A stretch of 34,432 nt of DNA from Caulobacter sp. HMWF025 (GCF_003060965.1 NZ_QAII01000013.1:1-34432), one strand, 5' to 3'; counted from the first letter of the stretch, positions 17,020 through 25,092 are shown. Notes: a model not told the origin generated them from the sequence alone. A program made the numbers and translations.

Positions 17020-17541
17020 ATGCTGAAGCCCGACCATTTCGTTCTGTCTGCCCGCATCGTGCTCGTGGTCGGCGCGCTTGTCGCCGCGACATTGATGCTT
17101 GGCCCGTTTCAGGGGCTGGAGCAGGTGTTCGGCCTCAGTGACAAGACCGCCCATGCTGTCGCATTTGGGGGGCTGACCGCCCTCGCCTTCCTGGCCTGCC
17201 CCCGGATGCGTCGTGCCGACCTCGCCCTGGCGGCCCTGCTGCTCGGCGGTGGCGTCGAGGTGGCCCAGCTGTTTGGCGGCCGGAGCGCAAGCCTGCTGGA
17301 CTGGCTGGCCGACGGGTTCGGCATCGGCGCGGTTTATGCTGTCAGCCTCGTGGAGGGCTTGCGCAAGATGGCCCGTGAACAGGGCGATATGCCGCTTCAT
17401 GAGATCGCGCGCATGGACCGTCGAAATCATCGCCAGCGGGCCGAAGGGGGGATCCCCCGCCCGACCGTAGGCCAGGATGTCGCCCAGGCGACCTTCGCAG
17501 CCCGGGCGGCGCGGAAGTTTCCGGCCAAGCTGCGGTCCTGA
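17020..17541 (+). CDS. VanZ-like membrane protein
   Basis: The protein has 173 residues with hydrophobic segments near 9-27, 46-60, 67-78 and 95-112. It contains the VanZ-like motifs LSDKTAHAVAFGGLTALAF (His in the first half) and EVAQLFGGRSASLLDWLADGFGIGAV. VanZ proteins have roles in glycopeptide or lipid sensitivity and membrane insertion but their activity is unclear. The C-terminal 55 residues are hydrophilic, Arg/Ala-rich and unusual for the family. It converges on the 65-residue hypothetical gene. The start is the weak point, because a hairpin covers the ribosome-binding region. Confidence 0.85.
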   Translation: MLKPDHFVLSARIVLVVGALVAATLMLGPFQGLEQVFGLSDKTAHAVAFGGLTALAFLACPRMRRADLALAALLLGGGVEVAQLFGGRSASLLDWLADGFGIGAVYAVSLVEGLRKMAREQGDMPLHEIARMDRRNHRQRAEGGIPRPTVGQDVAQATFAARAARKFPAKLRS

Positions 17542-17551
17542 CAGTCCAGGC

Positions 17552-17749
17552 TCAGGACCCGGGGAGCGTCAGTGCTTTCAGGGCGATCTGACCTTCGGGC
17601 GTGATGGTCCAGCCGCCCCGGTCCCGCTGGGCCAGGCCGAGGTCCGTCAGCGCCCTGGCATCGGCGATGTTGATCCAGTCGACATCCTCACCGGCCTGCT
17701 TGCGCGCCAGGTTCGAAAGCGCGAGGCGCTGACCATCGGACAGCGACAC
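17552..17749 (-). CDS. Small hypothetical protein, GTG start
   Basis: This 65-residue soluble protein begins at GTG 17749, immediately after the TAG of the upstream gene, with no gap. It has a helical first half (LALSNLARKQAG) and a segment ALTDLGLAQRDRGGWTITPEG that resembles a winged-helix wing in outline, so it might be a small DNA-binding protein. I cannot name a family. Coupled translation with the 75-residue gene is likely. Confidence 0.6.
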   Translation of the reverse strand: MSLSDGQRLALSNLARKQAGEDVDWINIADARALTDLGLAQRDRGGWTITPEGQIALKALTLPGS

Positions 17750-17977
17750 CTAGCGGGCGTCCAGAGCGACATCGACGACGTCAGCGACATCCTCAAGCGG
17801 TCTGGCCGCTTCGCAAAGCTTGCGCAGTTGCTTGAGCATCGAAGGACCGCTGATCTGGCTTGGAGCGTCGGAAAACCCTTCGGCTTTCAGCTGCTTGCGA
17901 ATGTCAGAGATGGTGGCGTAGCTGCCGGATCGCGCCAGCTCGAAGGCGCGCTCCAGTGTGGTCGGTCGATGGGTCAT
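17750..17977 (-). CDS. Small hypothetical protein, possible helix-turn-helix
   Basis: This 75-residue protein starts at ATG 17977. It contains TLERAFELARSGSYATISDIRKQLKAEGF, which looks like a small helix-turn-helix, and a basic stretch MLKQLRKLCEAAR. Residues 60-75 are acidic. The stop codon touches the GTG start of the next gene, so the two form a two-gene unit. No experimental function is recognisable to me. Confidence 0.65.
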   Translation of the reverse strand: MTHRPTTLERAFELARSGSYATISDIRKQLKAEGFSDAPSQISGPSMLKQLRKLCEAARPLEDVADVVDVALDAR

Positions 17978-18088
17978 GAGCGGAGCCTACAGGAGACAGG
18001 GGCCGACCGCGAGGCGTGTTTCGGGTCGCCCGAAGCGGAACAAGCGCAGTCAGGGCACGTTTCAGGACCTCACCAAGAGGACAATGCC

Positions 18089-18397
18089 ATGACCGACACC
18101 CCTCAATCGCAGGACGGCAGCCAGCCCGGCGTGCTGGGCGACTGGTCGCAGGCCCAGGATCTGGGTCAGCCCGGTCACCCCGAAGACCGCGTCACTGAAA
18201 CCGAGGTCAAGGACGCCTTTCAGACAGAAGTGACGCCGGCCACGCGCCGCGTCGAGCCTCTGCCCGAAGGCGAGACGCACGATCAGTTGGCTGACCACGT
18301 GGATCTGGCCGAAAACCGCCAGGAAGCCCTGATCGACGAAAGCCTCGATGAGAGCTTTCCGGCCAGTGATCCTCCCAGCGCGAAACACATAACCTGA
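18089..18397 (+). CDS. Acidic hypothetical protein with ESFPASDPPS tail
   Basis: This 102-residue, very acidic protein (many Gln, Glu and Asp) starts at ATG 18089 with AGAGGA eight bases upstream. Most of it seems disordered. The C-terminal DESLDESFPASDPPS is a sequence found at the ends of many small alphaproteobacterial stress-type proteins. It is divergent from the two small proteins at 17552-17977 across about 110 bases. No function can be assigned; a general stress role is a guess from the tail only. Confidence 0.75.
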   Translation: MTDTPQSQDGSQPGVLGDWSQAQDLGQPGHPEDRVTETEVKDAFQTEVTPATRRVEPLPEGETHDQLADHVDLAENRQEALIDESLDESFPASDPPSAKHIT

Positions 18398-18405
18398 GCT
18401 TCGGG

Positions 18406-18966
18406 TCAGGCCTCGAGTTCGATGTCCCAGTACAGATAGTCCAGCCAGCTGGCGTGTAGGTGGCCGGGCGGGAACCGGCGACCACGGTCCTGCAGTTCAT
18501 GCATGCTCGGGCGACGGGCGGTGCGATAGGGGATCATGCCCGCCTCTCGCGGCGTCCGTCCGCCCTTGCTCAGATTGCAGGGCGCGCAGGCGGTGACGAT
18601 GTTTTCCCAGGTCGTCCGGCCCCCACGCGACCGGGGAATGACGTGATCGAAGGTCAGATCCTCGGGCGAGCTGCAATACTGACAGGCAAAGCCGTCACGC
18701 AGGAACAGATTGAAGCGGGTAAAGGCCGGCGGCCGGTCCTGCGGGACATACTGCTTCAGTGACACGACACTGGGCAGCTTCATCTCGAACGAAGGAGAAT
18801 GGACGACGTGGTCGTAGGTCGAAACGACGTCGACACGATCCAGAAACACCGCCTTGATCACCTCCTGCCAGGGCCAGAGGGACAGCGGATAATAGCTGAG
18901 CGGCCTGAAATCGGCATTCAGCACAAGCGCCGGCATGCCGGACGGGGGACGGGTCAGAACCTGCAT
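18406..18966 (-). CDS. HNH endonuclease
   Basis: The protein has 186 residues. The HNH core is complete: C95 and C98 (CQYC) and C127 and C130 (CAPC) bind a structural zinc, D107 and H108 (FDHVIPRSRGG) form the active site with H108 the likely general base, and N122 (WENIVTA) completes it. Such stand-alone HNH proteins are widespread in alphaproteobacteria and their role is not settled. The N-terminal 85 residues (LNADFRPLSYYPLSLW) are the usual companion domain. ATG 18966 has GGAGGG about eight bases upstream. It is not next to a methylase, so a restriction system is not indicated. Confidence 0.93.
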   Translation of the reverse strand: MQVLTRPPSGMPALVLNADFRPLSYYPLSLWPWQEVIKAVFLDRVDVVSTYDHVVHSPSFEMKLPSVVSLKQYVPQDRPPAFTRFNLFLRDGFACQYCSSPEDLTFDHVIPRSRGGRTTWENIVTACAPCNLSKGGRTPREAGMIPYRTARRPSMHELQDRGRRFPPGHLHASWLDYLYWDIELEA

Positions 18967-18980
18967 CAGGCCTGCCCTCC

Positions 18981-18996
18981 GGATCCCGGGGGATCC
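18981..18996. repeat. Inverted repeat GGATCCC/GGGATCC
   Basis: GGATCCC and GGGATCC, separated by two bases, lie just upstream of the HNH gene in a 165-base gap before the glycosylase gene. It could be part of a promoter or terminator; nothing further can be said. Confidence 0.3.
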
Positions 18997-19131
18997 CTAT
19001 GAAGCTTGTACGCGATCGGACTGAAGACGGGCCTCCTTCCTACGCATTCTCAGGAATCGCCATTCATTCCCGAACGCTCCGAAAGGATGAGCCATGTCTG
19101 CGACGGAACCAAGACATCTCGCAGGATCGCG

Positions 19132-19779
19132 TCAGAAAGGCGGAATTTCCCGTCGCTTGACCGCGCCATAGCAACGCCACAGCAAATGGGCGGCAGCCGA
19201 CCGGTGCGGGGCCCAGGCCGCAGCCCGCTGATAGGCCTCGACCTGGGAAGGCCGGGCCCCGGCACCATCCACCCAGCGCATGGCCTCCTGCAGGGCGATG
19301 TCGCCACCCGGAAACACGTCAAGACGGCCCTCGCAGAACATCAGATAGGTTTCGGCGGTCCAGCGGCCGATTCCGGTGATGGTCATCAGGGCGGCGGTCG
19401 CGGCCTGGTCGTCCAGTCTGCCGATCTGTTGCAGGTCACACAGGCCTGACACCTGCGCCTCGGCGATCGCCCGGGCATAGCGGACCTTGGGGCGCGAAAG
19501 CCCCAGCCCCTGTAGCTCGGCATCCGAAAGGGCCAGCACCGCGGCCGGCGTGACCTCGCCGAGGCCGCGCTCGACCCGGGCCCAGATGGCCGCCGCCGAG
19601 GCCAGGGACACCTGCTGTTCCACCATCAGCTTCAGGAGACCGGCAAAGCCAGGCTCCCTGACCCGCCAGTCAAAATCCGGCGTAACGGCCTCAATCCGCG
19701 CCAGGGCGGGATCAAGCCGCACGAGGGCGTCCCGCGCGGAGCGGATCTCTTCAGGGGACAGGCCGGTTCGGGTGTGCAC
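19132..19779 (-). CDS. DNA-3-methyladenine glycosylase II-type (AlkA, HhH-GPD)
   Basis: The protein has 215 residues, the length of compact AlkA enzymes. The helix-hairpin-helix is seen as ITGIGRWTAETYLMF (134-148), and the catalytic Asp is D160 in FPGGDIALQEA. N-terminal VEQQVSLASAAAIW (53-66) is the usual family segment. The enzyme removes alkylated bases such as 3-methyladenine. The start at 19779 is GTG and no strong Shine-Dalgarno is visible, so a start at a nearby codon is possible. There is no iron-sulfur Cys cluster, which separates it from EndoIII and MutY types. It is followed by the HNH gene, 165 bases away. Confidence 0.92.
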   Translation of the reverse strand: MHTRTGLSPEEIRSARDALVRLDPALARIEAVTPDFDWRVREPGFAGLLKLMVEQQVSLASAAAIWARVERGLGEVTPAAVLALSDAELQGLGLSRPKVRYARAIAEAQVSGLCDLQQIGRLDDQAATAALMTITGIGRWTAETYLMFCEGRLDVFPGGDIALQEAMRWVDGAGARPSQVEAYQRAAAWAPHRSAAAHLLWRCYGAVKRREIPPF

Positions 19780-19833
19780 CGGCCAAGCTTTGCAGTCCGG
19801 CGGAGGTCCCGCAACCCGAAGCTTGCGGCCGGC

Positions 19834-20313
19834 CTAGCCGATGGCGACGATCTCGACCTCGCCCCCGCCGACCACGGCGGTATCGCCGATCCCCTTGCCC
19901 AGCAGGGCCCGGGCCAGCGGCGAAACATAGGACACCGAGCCCTCGGCCGGATTGGCCTCGTCCTCGCCGACGATGCGGAAGGTCTGCCGACGACCGTCTT
20001 CCCGGTCGAAGGTCACGGCCTGTCCAAAGTGAAGCACGCCCTCCGGTCCGTTGGGTTCGGTCAGCTGGGCACTGGCCCGGCGGGCAGAATAGTAGCGGAG
20101 GTCCCGCGTCGCCCGGGCCATGGCCGTCCGGTCTTCGGCCACGTCGCCCTGGGCCTGGGCGGCGCTGTAGGCCGCACGGGCCTCGGCCAGCCAGGCCTCA
20201 AGTTGGGCCAGGCCACGGGCCGTCACGAGATTGGGATTGGACGAAATCGGCCGGTCCAGCAGATCGGCGGCGAAGGCTTCGCTATCGCCTTCCTTGGTGA
20301 AGGCAACGCTCAT
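19834..20313 (-). CDS. GreA/GreB-type transcription elongation factor
   Basis: The 159-residue protein begins with MSVAFTKEGDSEA and a short N-terminal coiled coil. The acidic tip is present as GDVAED with D57 and E60, which correspond to the Asp/Glu of the GreA tip that hold Mg2+ in the RNA polymerase active site. The C-terminal FKBP-like domain (from about residue 85) contains FRIVGEDEANPAEGSVSYVSPLARALLGK, typical of Gre factors. Gre factors cut backtracked RNA. It precedes the glycosylase on the same strand across a gap of about 54 bases. No second Gre-family gene is visible in this window. Confidence 0.9.
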   Translation of the reverse strand: MSVAFTKEGDSEAFAADLLDRPISSNPNLVTARGLAQLEAWLAEARAAYSAAQAQGDVAEDRTAMARATRDLRYYSARRASAQLTEPNGPEGVLHFGQAVTFDREDGRRQTFRIVGEDEANPAEGSVSYVSPLARALLGKGIGDTAVVGGGEVEIVAIG

Positions 20314-20475
20314 CTGGAAACGGACTGGACGGAATGGGACATGGACTGGAAATCCGGAGACTGACGGGTTGTTCCCGGTGCAGGCCTCGGAAATTCCTGG
20401 CGCAACGGCCGACCTTGCTAGCCCCGGGCAAGGATCGCTTCAAGCGCAAGTGGTTTGGATCGCTGAAGATCGCGG

Positions 20476-20508
20476 CGGCAGGCCGGGCCGAAGCGGCCTC
20501 GCCTGCCG
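20476..20508 (-). terminator. Hairpin after 36-residue gene
   Basis: CGGCAGGC (20476-20483) pairs with GCCTGCCG (20501-20508), and between them GGCCG and CGGCC form a second stem. It lies 20 bases downstream of the minus-strand 36-codon gene. It has no U-run, so it is a moderate candidate for a rho-independent-like terminator. Confidence 0.45.
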
Positions 20509-20528
20509 TACGCGGACACAGGCAGAAA

Positions 20529-20639
20529 CTAGAGGGTCACGCCGGCAACGGCACCCGCCAGGGCGATGGCCAGAACCAGGAAGTAGCCGCCGGCCATACG
20601 GTCAAAGGCGGTTTCGAAGGCGGTGAGCGAACGGAGCAT
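20529..20639 (-). CDS. 36-residue single-pass membrane microprotein
   Basis: A short frame from ATG 20639 to TAG 20529 encodes 36 residues. A short amphipathic N-terminus (MLRSLTAFETAFDRM) is followed by one hydrophobic segment (GGYFLVLAIALAGAVAGVTL). A GAGAG Shine-Dalgarno lies eight bases upstream. A well-formed -35/-10 pair lies about 95-75 bases ahead, and a hairpin follows the stop. It is divergent from a TetR gene, so that regulator probably controls it. Short membrane proteins next to TetR genes can act as stress or efflux modulators, but I know no homologue. The case rests on signals and composition only. Confidence 0.6.
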   Translation of the reverse strand: MLRSLTAFETAFDRMAGGYFLVLAIALAGAVAGVTL

Positions 20640-20696
20640 GGATCAATCTCTCTGGCTATCAGGTTGAGCCCTCCCATCCGGGGTGAAGGCCTGTCC

Positions 20697-20762
20697 GATC
20701 TGGACGGTGTTTAGATAGCATCGATCTGAACGGCGTCAAGATGATCTTTACAGCGTTTGGAT
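20697..20762 (+). repeat. Three direct repeats between microprotein and TetR (candidate operator)
   Basis: Three copies of a 20-base unit start at 20697, 20723 and 20743. Their shared bases are GATCTNNACNGYGTNNNGAT. Copies 1 and 2 agree at 16 of 20 bases, 1 and 3 at 15, and 2 and 3 at 14. Copies 2 and 3 are head-to-tail with no gap. A small palindrome AAGATGATCTT spans their junction (20739-20749). The array covers the divergent promoter region, and TetR autoregulation and repression of the microprotein gene is the simplest reading. Confidence 0.55.
20712..20739 (-). promoter_or_regulatory. Sigma-70-like promoter for the 36-residue gene
   Basis: On the minus strand TTGACG (20734-20739) and TATCTA (20712-20717) are separated by 16 bases. 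This is close to the TTGACA/TATAAT consensus, and would start transcription near 20705 with a leader of about 65 bases. The -10 and -35 elements sit on direct-repeat copies 1 and 2 described separately, so binding there would block transcription. Confidence 0.55.
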
Positions 20763-20787
20763 GAAATTTTAGAAAGGAAGGGCTAGA

Positions 20788-21417
20788 GTGAGATCAATGA
20801 CCATCGCAGCCACCGAATCCCGCCCCTACCACCACGGCGATCTCAGCCGCGCCCTCGTCGACGCCGCGCGTCGCATCCTGGAAAAGGATGGTCCGGCGGC
20901 CCTGTCCCTGCGCGCGGTGGCGCGCGAGGCGGGTGTCAGCCCGGCGGCGCCCTATCACCACTTCAAGGACAAGGGCGAACTGCTCGAAGCGGTCGCCCAT
21001 GAGGGCTGGGTCGCCCTGGACAGCTTCCTGATGGCCTCGCGCGCCCTCGCGCAGAATGCCCGGGACCGGATGACCAGCATCGGCGTCGCCTATGTGCAGT
21101 TCGCGCGGGACAATCCGGCCCTCTACCGGGTCATGTATGACTGCTCGCGCGACAAGGACGCCCTCCCCGACCAGATGAAGGAGGAAGGCGCTTACTGTCA
21201 GGTGCGCAACACCATCGCCGAACAGGCCGAAGGCGGGTTCAGCGACATTGACCTCGAACTGTCGACCATCGCCGCCTGGTGCGCAGGCCATGGCCTGGCC
21301 GAGATGATCAGCTTCAAGCAGTTTGCGCCTCTCAAGGACCTGCTCGGCGGCGAAGACGCGTTCCTCCGCGCCGTGTTCGAACATCTGGGTATGTTCGCGA
21401 AGTTCGACAAGGGCTGA
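20788..21417 (+). CDS. TetR/AcrR-family transcriptional regulator
   Basis: The protein has 209 residues from GTG 20788, chosen because AGGAAGG lies six bases upstream (the ATG nine bases later would be too far). The helix-turn-helix is LSLRAVAREAGVSPAAPYHHF (about 41-61), with GELLEAVAHEGW continuing into the ligand domain. The C-terminal domain (about 90-205) has the WHG-type features of TetR_C_13. TetR proteins bind operators as dimers and leave DNA when a ligand binds. The gene is divergent from a 36-residue microprotein, and gluQ starts five bases after its stop, so they share a transcript. Confidence 0.93.
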   Translation: MRSMTIAATESRPYHHGDLSRALVDAARRILEKDGPAALSLRAVAREAGVSPAAPYHHFKDKGELLEAVAHEGWVALDSFLMASRALAQNARDRMTSIGVAYVQFARDNPALYRVMYDCSRDKDALPDQMKEEGAYCQVRNTIAEQAEGGFSDIDLELSTIAAWCAGHGLAEMISFKQFAPLKDLLGGEDAFLRAVFEHLGMFAKFDKG

Positions 21418-21422
21418 GCCCC

Positions 21423-22274
21423 TTGCCTTTTACGACCCGGTTCGCGCCCTCGCCGACGGGATTTCTGCATCGCGGCCACGCGTTCTCGGCCCTGACAGCC
21501 TTCCAGGCTGCACAGGCGGTCGGCGGCCGGTTCCTGCTGCGCATTGAGGACATCGACGCCACCCGCTGCCGCCCGGACTACGAGGCGGCCCTGCTGGAGG
21601 ATCTCGCCTGGCTGGGCCTGAGCTGGGAAACCCCGGTCCGGCGGCAATCAGAGCACCTCGCCCACTATCACAGCGCCCTTGACGGCCTTCGGGCACGCGG
21701 CCTGATCTATCGCTGCTTCCGGACCCGCAAGGAGCTCGACATCGGTCGGGCCCCGCACGGACCGCAGGCCGCCTTCGAGGGGGCGCCGCTGCCGGAAGCC
21801 GAACAGGCCGAGCGGCTGGCCCGGGGCGAGGCCTTCGCCTGGCGCCTTTCCCTGGCGGCCGCGAAGCAGGCGCTGAACGGTTTCGAGACCCTCAGCTTTG
21901 TCGAGGAAGGCGCCGGTCCCGAGGGCCAGAGCGGCACCATAACCGCAAGACCAGACCTCGCCGGAGACATCGTCCTGGCCCGCAAGGATGTCGGGGTGGC
22001 CTACCATCTGGCCGTCGTGCTGGATGACGCGCTGCAGGGCGTGAGCCATGTGATCCGGGGCGAGGACCTGTTCGAGGCCACCCACATCCAGCGCCTGCTG
22101 CAGGCCCTGCTGGACCTGCCGACGCCGGTCTATCGCCACCACCGTCTGCTGCTCGGTCCGGACGGCAAGCGCTACGCCAAGCGTGACCGGGCCCAGACCC
22201 TGCGGGAACTCCGGGCCGCCGGCCTGACCCCCGCCTCGCTTCAGGCCGAGCTGGGGCTGGCGCTGACCCAGTAG
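21423..22274 (+). CDS. gluQ: Glutamyl-Q tRNA(Asp) synthetase
   Basis: The protein has 283 residues, the short form of glutamyl-tRNA synthetase lacking the anticodon-binding domain. GluQ adds glutamate to queuosine in tRNA(Asp). It starts with the TTG at 21423 (PFTTRFAPSPTGFLHRGHA), which puts the HIGH-like HRGH at 16-19; a KMSKS-like motif is KRYAKRD (249-255). The zinc-binding cysteines of E. coli GluQ are missing: only C98 is in that region (IYRCFRTRKEL). The GVSHVIRGEDLFEATHIQRLL segment is typical. It is five bases after tetR, and its 3' end overlaps the convergent acetyltransferase gene by 34 bases. Confidence 0.93.
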   Translation: MPFTTRFAPSPTGFLHRGHAFSALTAFQAAQAVGGRFLLRIEDIDATRCRPDYEAALLEDLAWLGLSWETPVRRQSEHLAHYHSALDGLRARGLIYRCFRTRKELDIGRAPHGPQAAFEGAPLPEAEQAERLARGEAFAWRLSLAAAKQALNGFETLSFVEEGAGPEGQSGTITARPDLAGDIVLARKDVGVAYHLAVVLDDALQGVSHVIRGEDLFEATHIQRLLQALLDLPTPVYRHHRLLLGPDGKRYAKRDRAQTLRELRAAGLTPASLQAELGLALTQ

Positions 22275-22993
22275 TGATAACGATAGGCCGTCTGAAAGCC
22301 TGCGGCCTGATAGAGGGCGATGGCCGAGGCGTTGTCGGCCTCGACCTGCAGATAGGCCTGCCGGGCCCCGAGCCCCGTGGCCTCGGCCAGCAGGGCCCCA
22401 AGGATCCGCCGGGCCAGACCCATGCGGCGGTGATCGGCCAGGGTCCGCATGCCGAACAGCCCGACCCAGTCACCTTCAACGGCGCAGGCCCCCAGGGCAG
22501 CGGTCTCGCCGTCGATCAGCAGGCCGCCGAACCGGGCCGGGGCCGGAATACGGGCCAGGGTCTCCAGCCGCTCGCGGGCATCGGCCCGATTGCCGCCGGC
22601 CGAGGCGGTGAACACGGCCTCGAAGCGGGCATCGGGCTGCCGCGACAGCTGCACGTCCGGATCAGCCCGCCCCTCGGCCGGCCCGACCATGACCAGGGTC
22701 GACTTGGTCGCGGCGTAGCCCCGCCGGGTCAGGCGATCGGGCAGATCGGCCGGCGCGGTCGCCCCATCAGTCAGCTTGAAGCGTGGCGGCAGGCCCCGGG
22801 TTTGGTACCAGGCCTCGACCGCATCCAGCACAGCCTCCGGGTCGCCGCCGGGATCGGCCAGGGTCCAGCAGGCATTGGTCCGCATCGACCAGCCGTCGGC
22901 GGCGTTCAGCCGCCAGCCGCCCAGCCGGACCTGGTCGCGAGCCGGCCAGGCCCGGTCAGCGACCGGCTCAAGCACGGCCGGGTCGATGATCAC
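22241..22993 (-). CDS. GNAT-family N-acetyltransferase
   Basis: The protein has 250 residues. The C-terminal half has the GNAT core: GAQ-like ALGACAVEGDWVGLFGMRT strands, then the acetyl-CoA loop DHRRMGLARRILGALLAEA (about 187-205) and ASAIALYQAAGFQTAYRYHYWV (about 222-243). The N-terminal 100 residues may form a second, degenerate GNAT-like half. The start GTG 22993 overlaps the tlpA stop (GTGA), so they are co-translated. Substrate is unknown. The 3' end runs 34 bases into gluQ, in antisense. Confidence 0.9.
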   Translation of the reverse strand: MIIDPAVLEPVADRAWPARDQVRLGGWRLNAADGWSMRTNACWTLADPGGDPEAVLDAVEAWYQTRGLPPRFKLTDGATAPADLPDRLTRRGYAATKSTLVMVGPAEGRADPDVQLSRQPDARFEAVFTASAGGNRADARERLETLARIPAPARFGGLLIDGETAALGACAVEGDWVGLFGMRTLADHRRMGLARRILGALLAEATGLGARQAYLQVEADNASAIALYQAAGFQTAYRYHYWVSASPSSA

Positions 22994-23667
22994 TCGGCCA
23001 GCAGCTTTTCGACCAGGGCCCGGGCCTCGGGGCTGGACCAGTCGGCCTCGCCCGACAGTCGGGCCCGCTCGCGGCCCTGCTTGTCGTAGATCACCGTGGT
23101 CGGATAGCCCAAAGCCCGCGGGACCAGATCAAAGGAGAGCCTGTAGGACGGATCCCGGTAGAGCTTCAGCGGCGCATTGGCGGCCATCTCAGCCTGGGCC
23201 AGGTTGAGGTCCGAATCCCGGTCGACACTGACCGGCAGCACCTTCAGCGGCTGGACGGCATAGGCGGCGGCCAGCCTGGCCAGGGTCGGCATCTCTTTCT
23301 TGCAGGGCGCGCACCAGGTGGCCCAGAGGTTCATCACCACCACCTGCCCCTTGAAGTCGGCAAGGGTTACCGGCTTTCCGGTCTCATCGCTAAACACCGT
23401 AGTTGGCTGCGGACCAGGCTGAAAAGGGCTCGGTGGCTTGTCGCCTTCGGTAAAAGCATCAGTCCGCTGCCCCGGCAGGATCAGTTTAGCCAATGACCCC
23501 TTCTTGAATTCATTGAGGTCGGCCGCGCTTGCGGGTTTGAACGAAGCCGCGACCATGACGTATAGAACCGCCGCGACGCCGATGAGCATCGCACCGCCGA
23601 TCGCCCATTTCAGAACACTGCGCTTGCGCGCAACCGTCCCGTTACCCTCCGACTGGATTTCGCTCAT
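22990..23667 (-). CDS. TlpA-like membrane-anchored thioredoxin
   Basis: The protein has 225 residues. It is cytoplasmic-positive at the N-terminus, with one membrane helix at about 21-41, then a linker and a TlpA/ResA-like thioredoxin domain in the periplasm. The active site is C119-A-P-C122 ([16 protein letters not shown]), and the cis-Pro is P189 in [12 protein letters not shown]. TlpA-type proteins reduce periplasmic disulfides, for example in cytochrome c or oxidase assembly. A longer frame upstream of 23667 overlaps argH antisense and is not credible as protein. The start codon abuts the argH start. The GNAT gene follows with a GTGA overlap. Confidence 0.92.
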   Translation of the reverse strand: MSEIQSEGNGTVARKRSVLKWAIGGAMLIGVAAVLYVMVAASFKPASAADLNEFKKGSLAKLILPGQRTDAFTEGDKPPSPFQPGPQPTTVFSDETGKPVTLADFKGQVVVMNLWATWCAPCKKEMPTLARLAAAYAVQPLKVLPVSVDRDSDLNLAQAEMAANAPLKLYRDPSYRLSFDLVPRALGYPTTVIYDKQGRERARLSGEADWSSPEARALVEKLLAE

Positions 23668-25092
23668 ATGACCGACAACGCCTCCGAAAAACCCGACACC
23701 GCCGGCGGCGGACAGGGTCAAGCCATGTGGGGCGGCAGGTTCTCGGCCAAACCGGCGGAGCTGATGCAGGCGATCAATGTCAGCATCAGCTTCGACAAGC
23801 GCCTGTGGGCGCAGGATCTGGCGGGCTCCCGCGCCCATGCCCGGATGTTGATCAGCCAAGGGGTGATTGCAAGGGGCGACGGCGAGGAAATCCTCGCAGG
23901 CCTGGATCGCATCGAGGCCGAAATCGCGGCCGGGACCTTCCCGTTTCGCGACGAATACGAAGACATCCACATGAACATCGAGGCGCGGCTGCGCGAGCTG
24001 ATCGGCCCGGTGGCCGGCCGCCTGCACACCGCCCGGTCGCGCAACGACCAGGTCGCCGTCGACTTCCGCCTGTGGGTCCGCGAGGCCTGTGACCGCTCGG
24101 CCGCCCAGCTTGAGGCCCTGCAGAAAGCCCTGCTGGCGCAGGCCGAGACTCATGCCGAGGCCCTGATGCCGGGCTTCACCCACTTGCAGCCGGCCCAGCC
24201 GGTGACCTTCGGCCATCACCTGATGGCCTATGTCGAGATGTTCGGCCGTGATGCCTCGCGCTTCCGCGATGCCCGGGCCCGGATGAACGAGTGCCCGCTG
24301 GGGGCCGCCGCCCTGGCCGGCTCGCCCTTCCCGATCGACCGCCACGCCACGGCGGCCACCCTCGGTTTTGACCGCCCGACCGCCAATTCGCTGGACAGCG
24401 TCTCGGCCCGCGACTTCGCGCTGGAAGCCCTGTCGGCCGCCTCGATCACCGCGACCCACCTGTCGCGCCTGGCCGAGGAAATCGTGCTGTGGACGACGCC
24501 GATGTTCGGCTTCATCAAGCTGACCGACGCCTTCACGACCGGCAGCTCGATCATGCCGCAGAAGAAGAACCCTGACGCCGCCGAGCTGATCCGCGCCAAG
24601 GTCGGTCGCATCCTCGGCAGCCTGACCACCCTGACCGTGGTCATGAAGGGCCTGCCGCTGGCCTATTCCAAGGACATGCAGGAGGACAAGGTCCCGACCT
24701 TCGAGGCCTTTGACGCGCTCGAGCTGTCGCTGCTGGCCATGGCCGGCATGGTCGCCGACCTGACGCCCAACACCGAAAAGATGGCCCAGGCGGCCGGGGC
24801 CGGCTTCTCGACTGCCACCGATCTGGCCGACTGGCTGGTGCGGACGCTGAACATGCCTTTCCGCGACGCCCACCACGTGACAGGCTCGGCCGTGAAGCTG
24901 GCCGAAGGCCTGGGCCTTGATCTGGCGGACCTGTCGCTGGAGCAGTTCCAGTCGATCGAGCCCAAGATCACCGAGGCGGTCTATGCCGTCCTCACCCCGG
25001 CCGCCTCGGCGGCCAGCCGCATGAGCTATGGCGGGACCGCCCCCGCCCAGGTCCGCGCCCAGATTGCGCGTTGGAAGGAACTGCTCGCATGA
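23668..25092 (+). CDS. argH: Argininosuccinate lyase
   Basis: ArgH makes arginine and fumarate from argininosuccinate, the last step of arginine synthesis. The protein has 474 residues. It has MWGGRFS near its N-terminus (20-26), [10 protein letters not shown] (120-129), the [14 protein letters not shown] region with H172, and the family signature [12 protein letters not shown] (292-303), whose serine is the catalytic acid/base. A start at ATG 23668 gives an 18-residue N-terminal addition before MWGGRF; an ATG at 23725 would trim it. The start codon of the divergent tlpA gene touches it, leaving no intergenic room for a promoter. The lipoprotein gene starts within its stop codon. Confidence 0.98.
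   Translation: MTDNASEKPDTAGGGQGQAMWGGRFSAKPAELMQAINVSISFDKRLWAQDLAGSRAHARMLISQGVIARGDGEEILAGLDRIEAEIAAGTFPFRDEYEDIHMNIEARLRELIGPVAGRLHTARSRNDQVAVDFRLWVREACDRSAAQLEALQKALLAQAETHAEALMPGFTHLQPAQPVTFGHHLMAYVEMFGRDASRFRDARARMNECPLGAAALAGSPFPIDRHATAATLGFDRPTANSLDSVSARDFALEALSAASITATHLSRLAEEIVLWTTPMFGFIKLTDAFTTGSSIMPQKKNPDAAELIRAKVGRILGSLTTLTVVMKGLPLAYSKDMQEDKVPTFEAFDALELSLLAMAGMVADLTPNTEKMAQAAGAGFSTATDLADWLVRTLNMPFRDAHHVTGSAVKLAEGLGLDLADLSLEQFQSIEPKITEAVYAVLTPAASAASRMSYGGTAPAQVRAQIARWKELLA

Noticed and set aside
19094-19171. 25-codon plus-strand frame (MSATEPRHLAG) with an AAAGGA upstream
   Set aside because: A good Shine-Dalgarno, but very short, no hydrophobic or folded segment, and it runs into the 3' end of the glycosylase gene. 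Kept only as a possibility.
23668-24876. Upstream extension of the tlpA frame to 24876
   Set aside because: It is antisense to argH, lacks TlpA features, and the natural start MSEIQSEG with a membrane helix lies at 23667.
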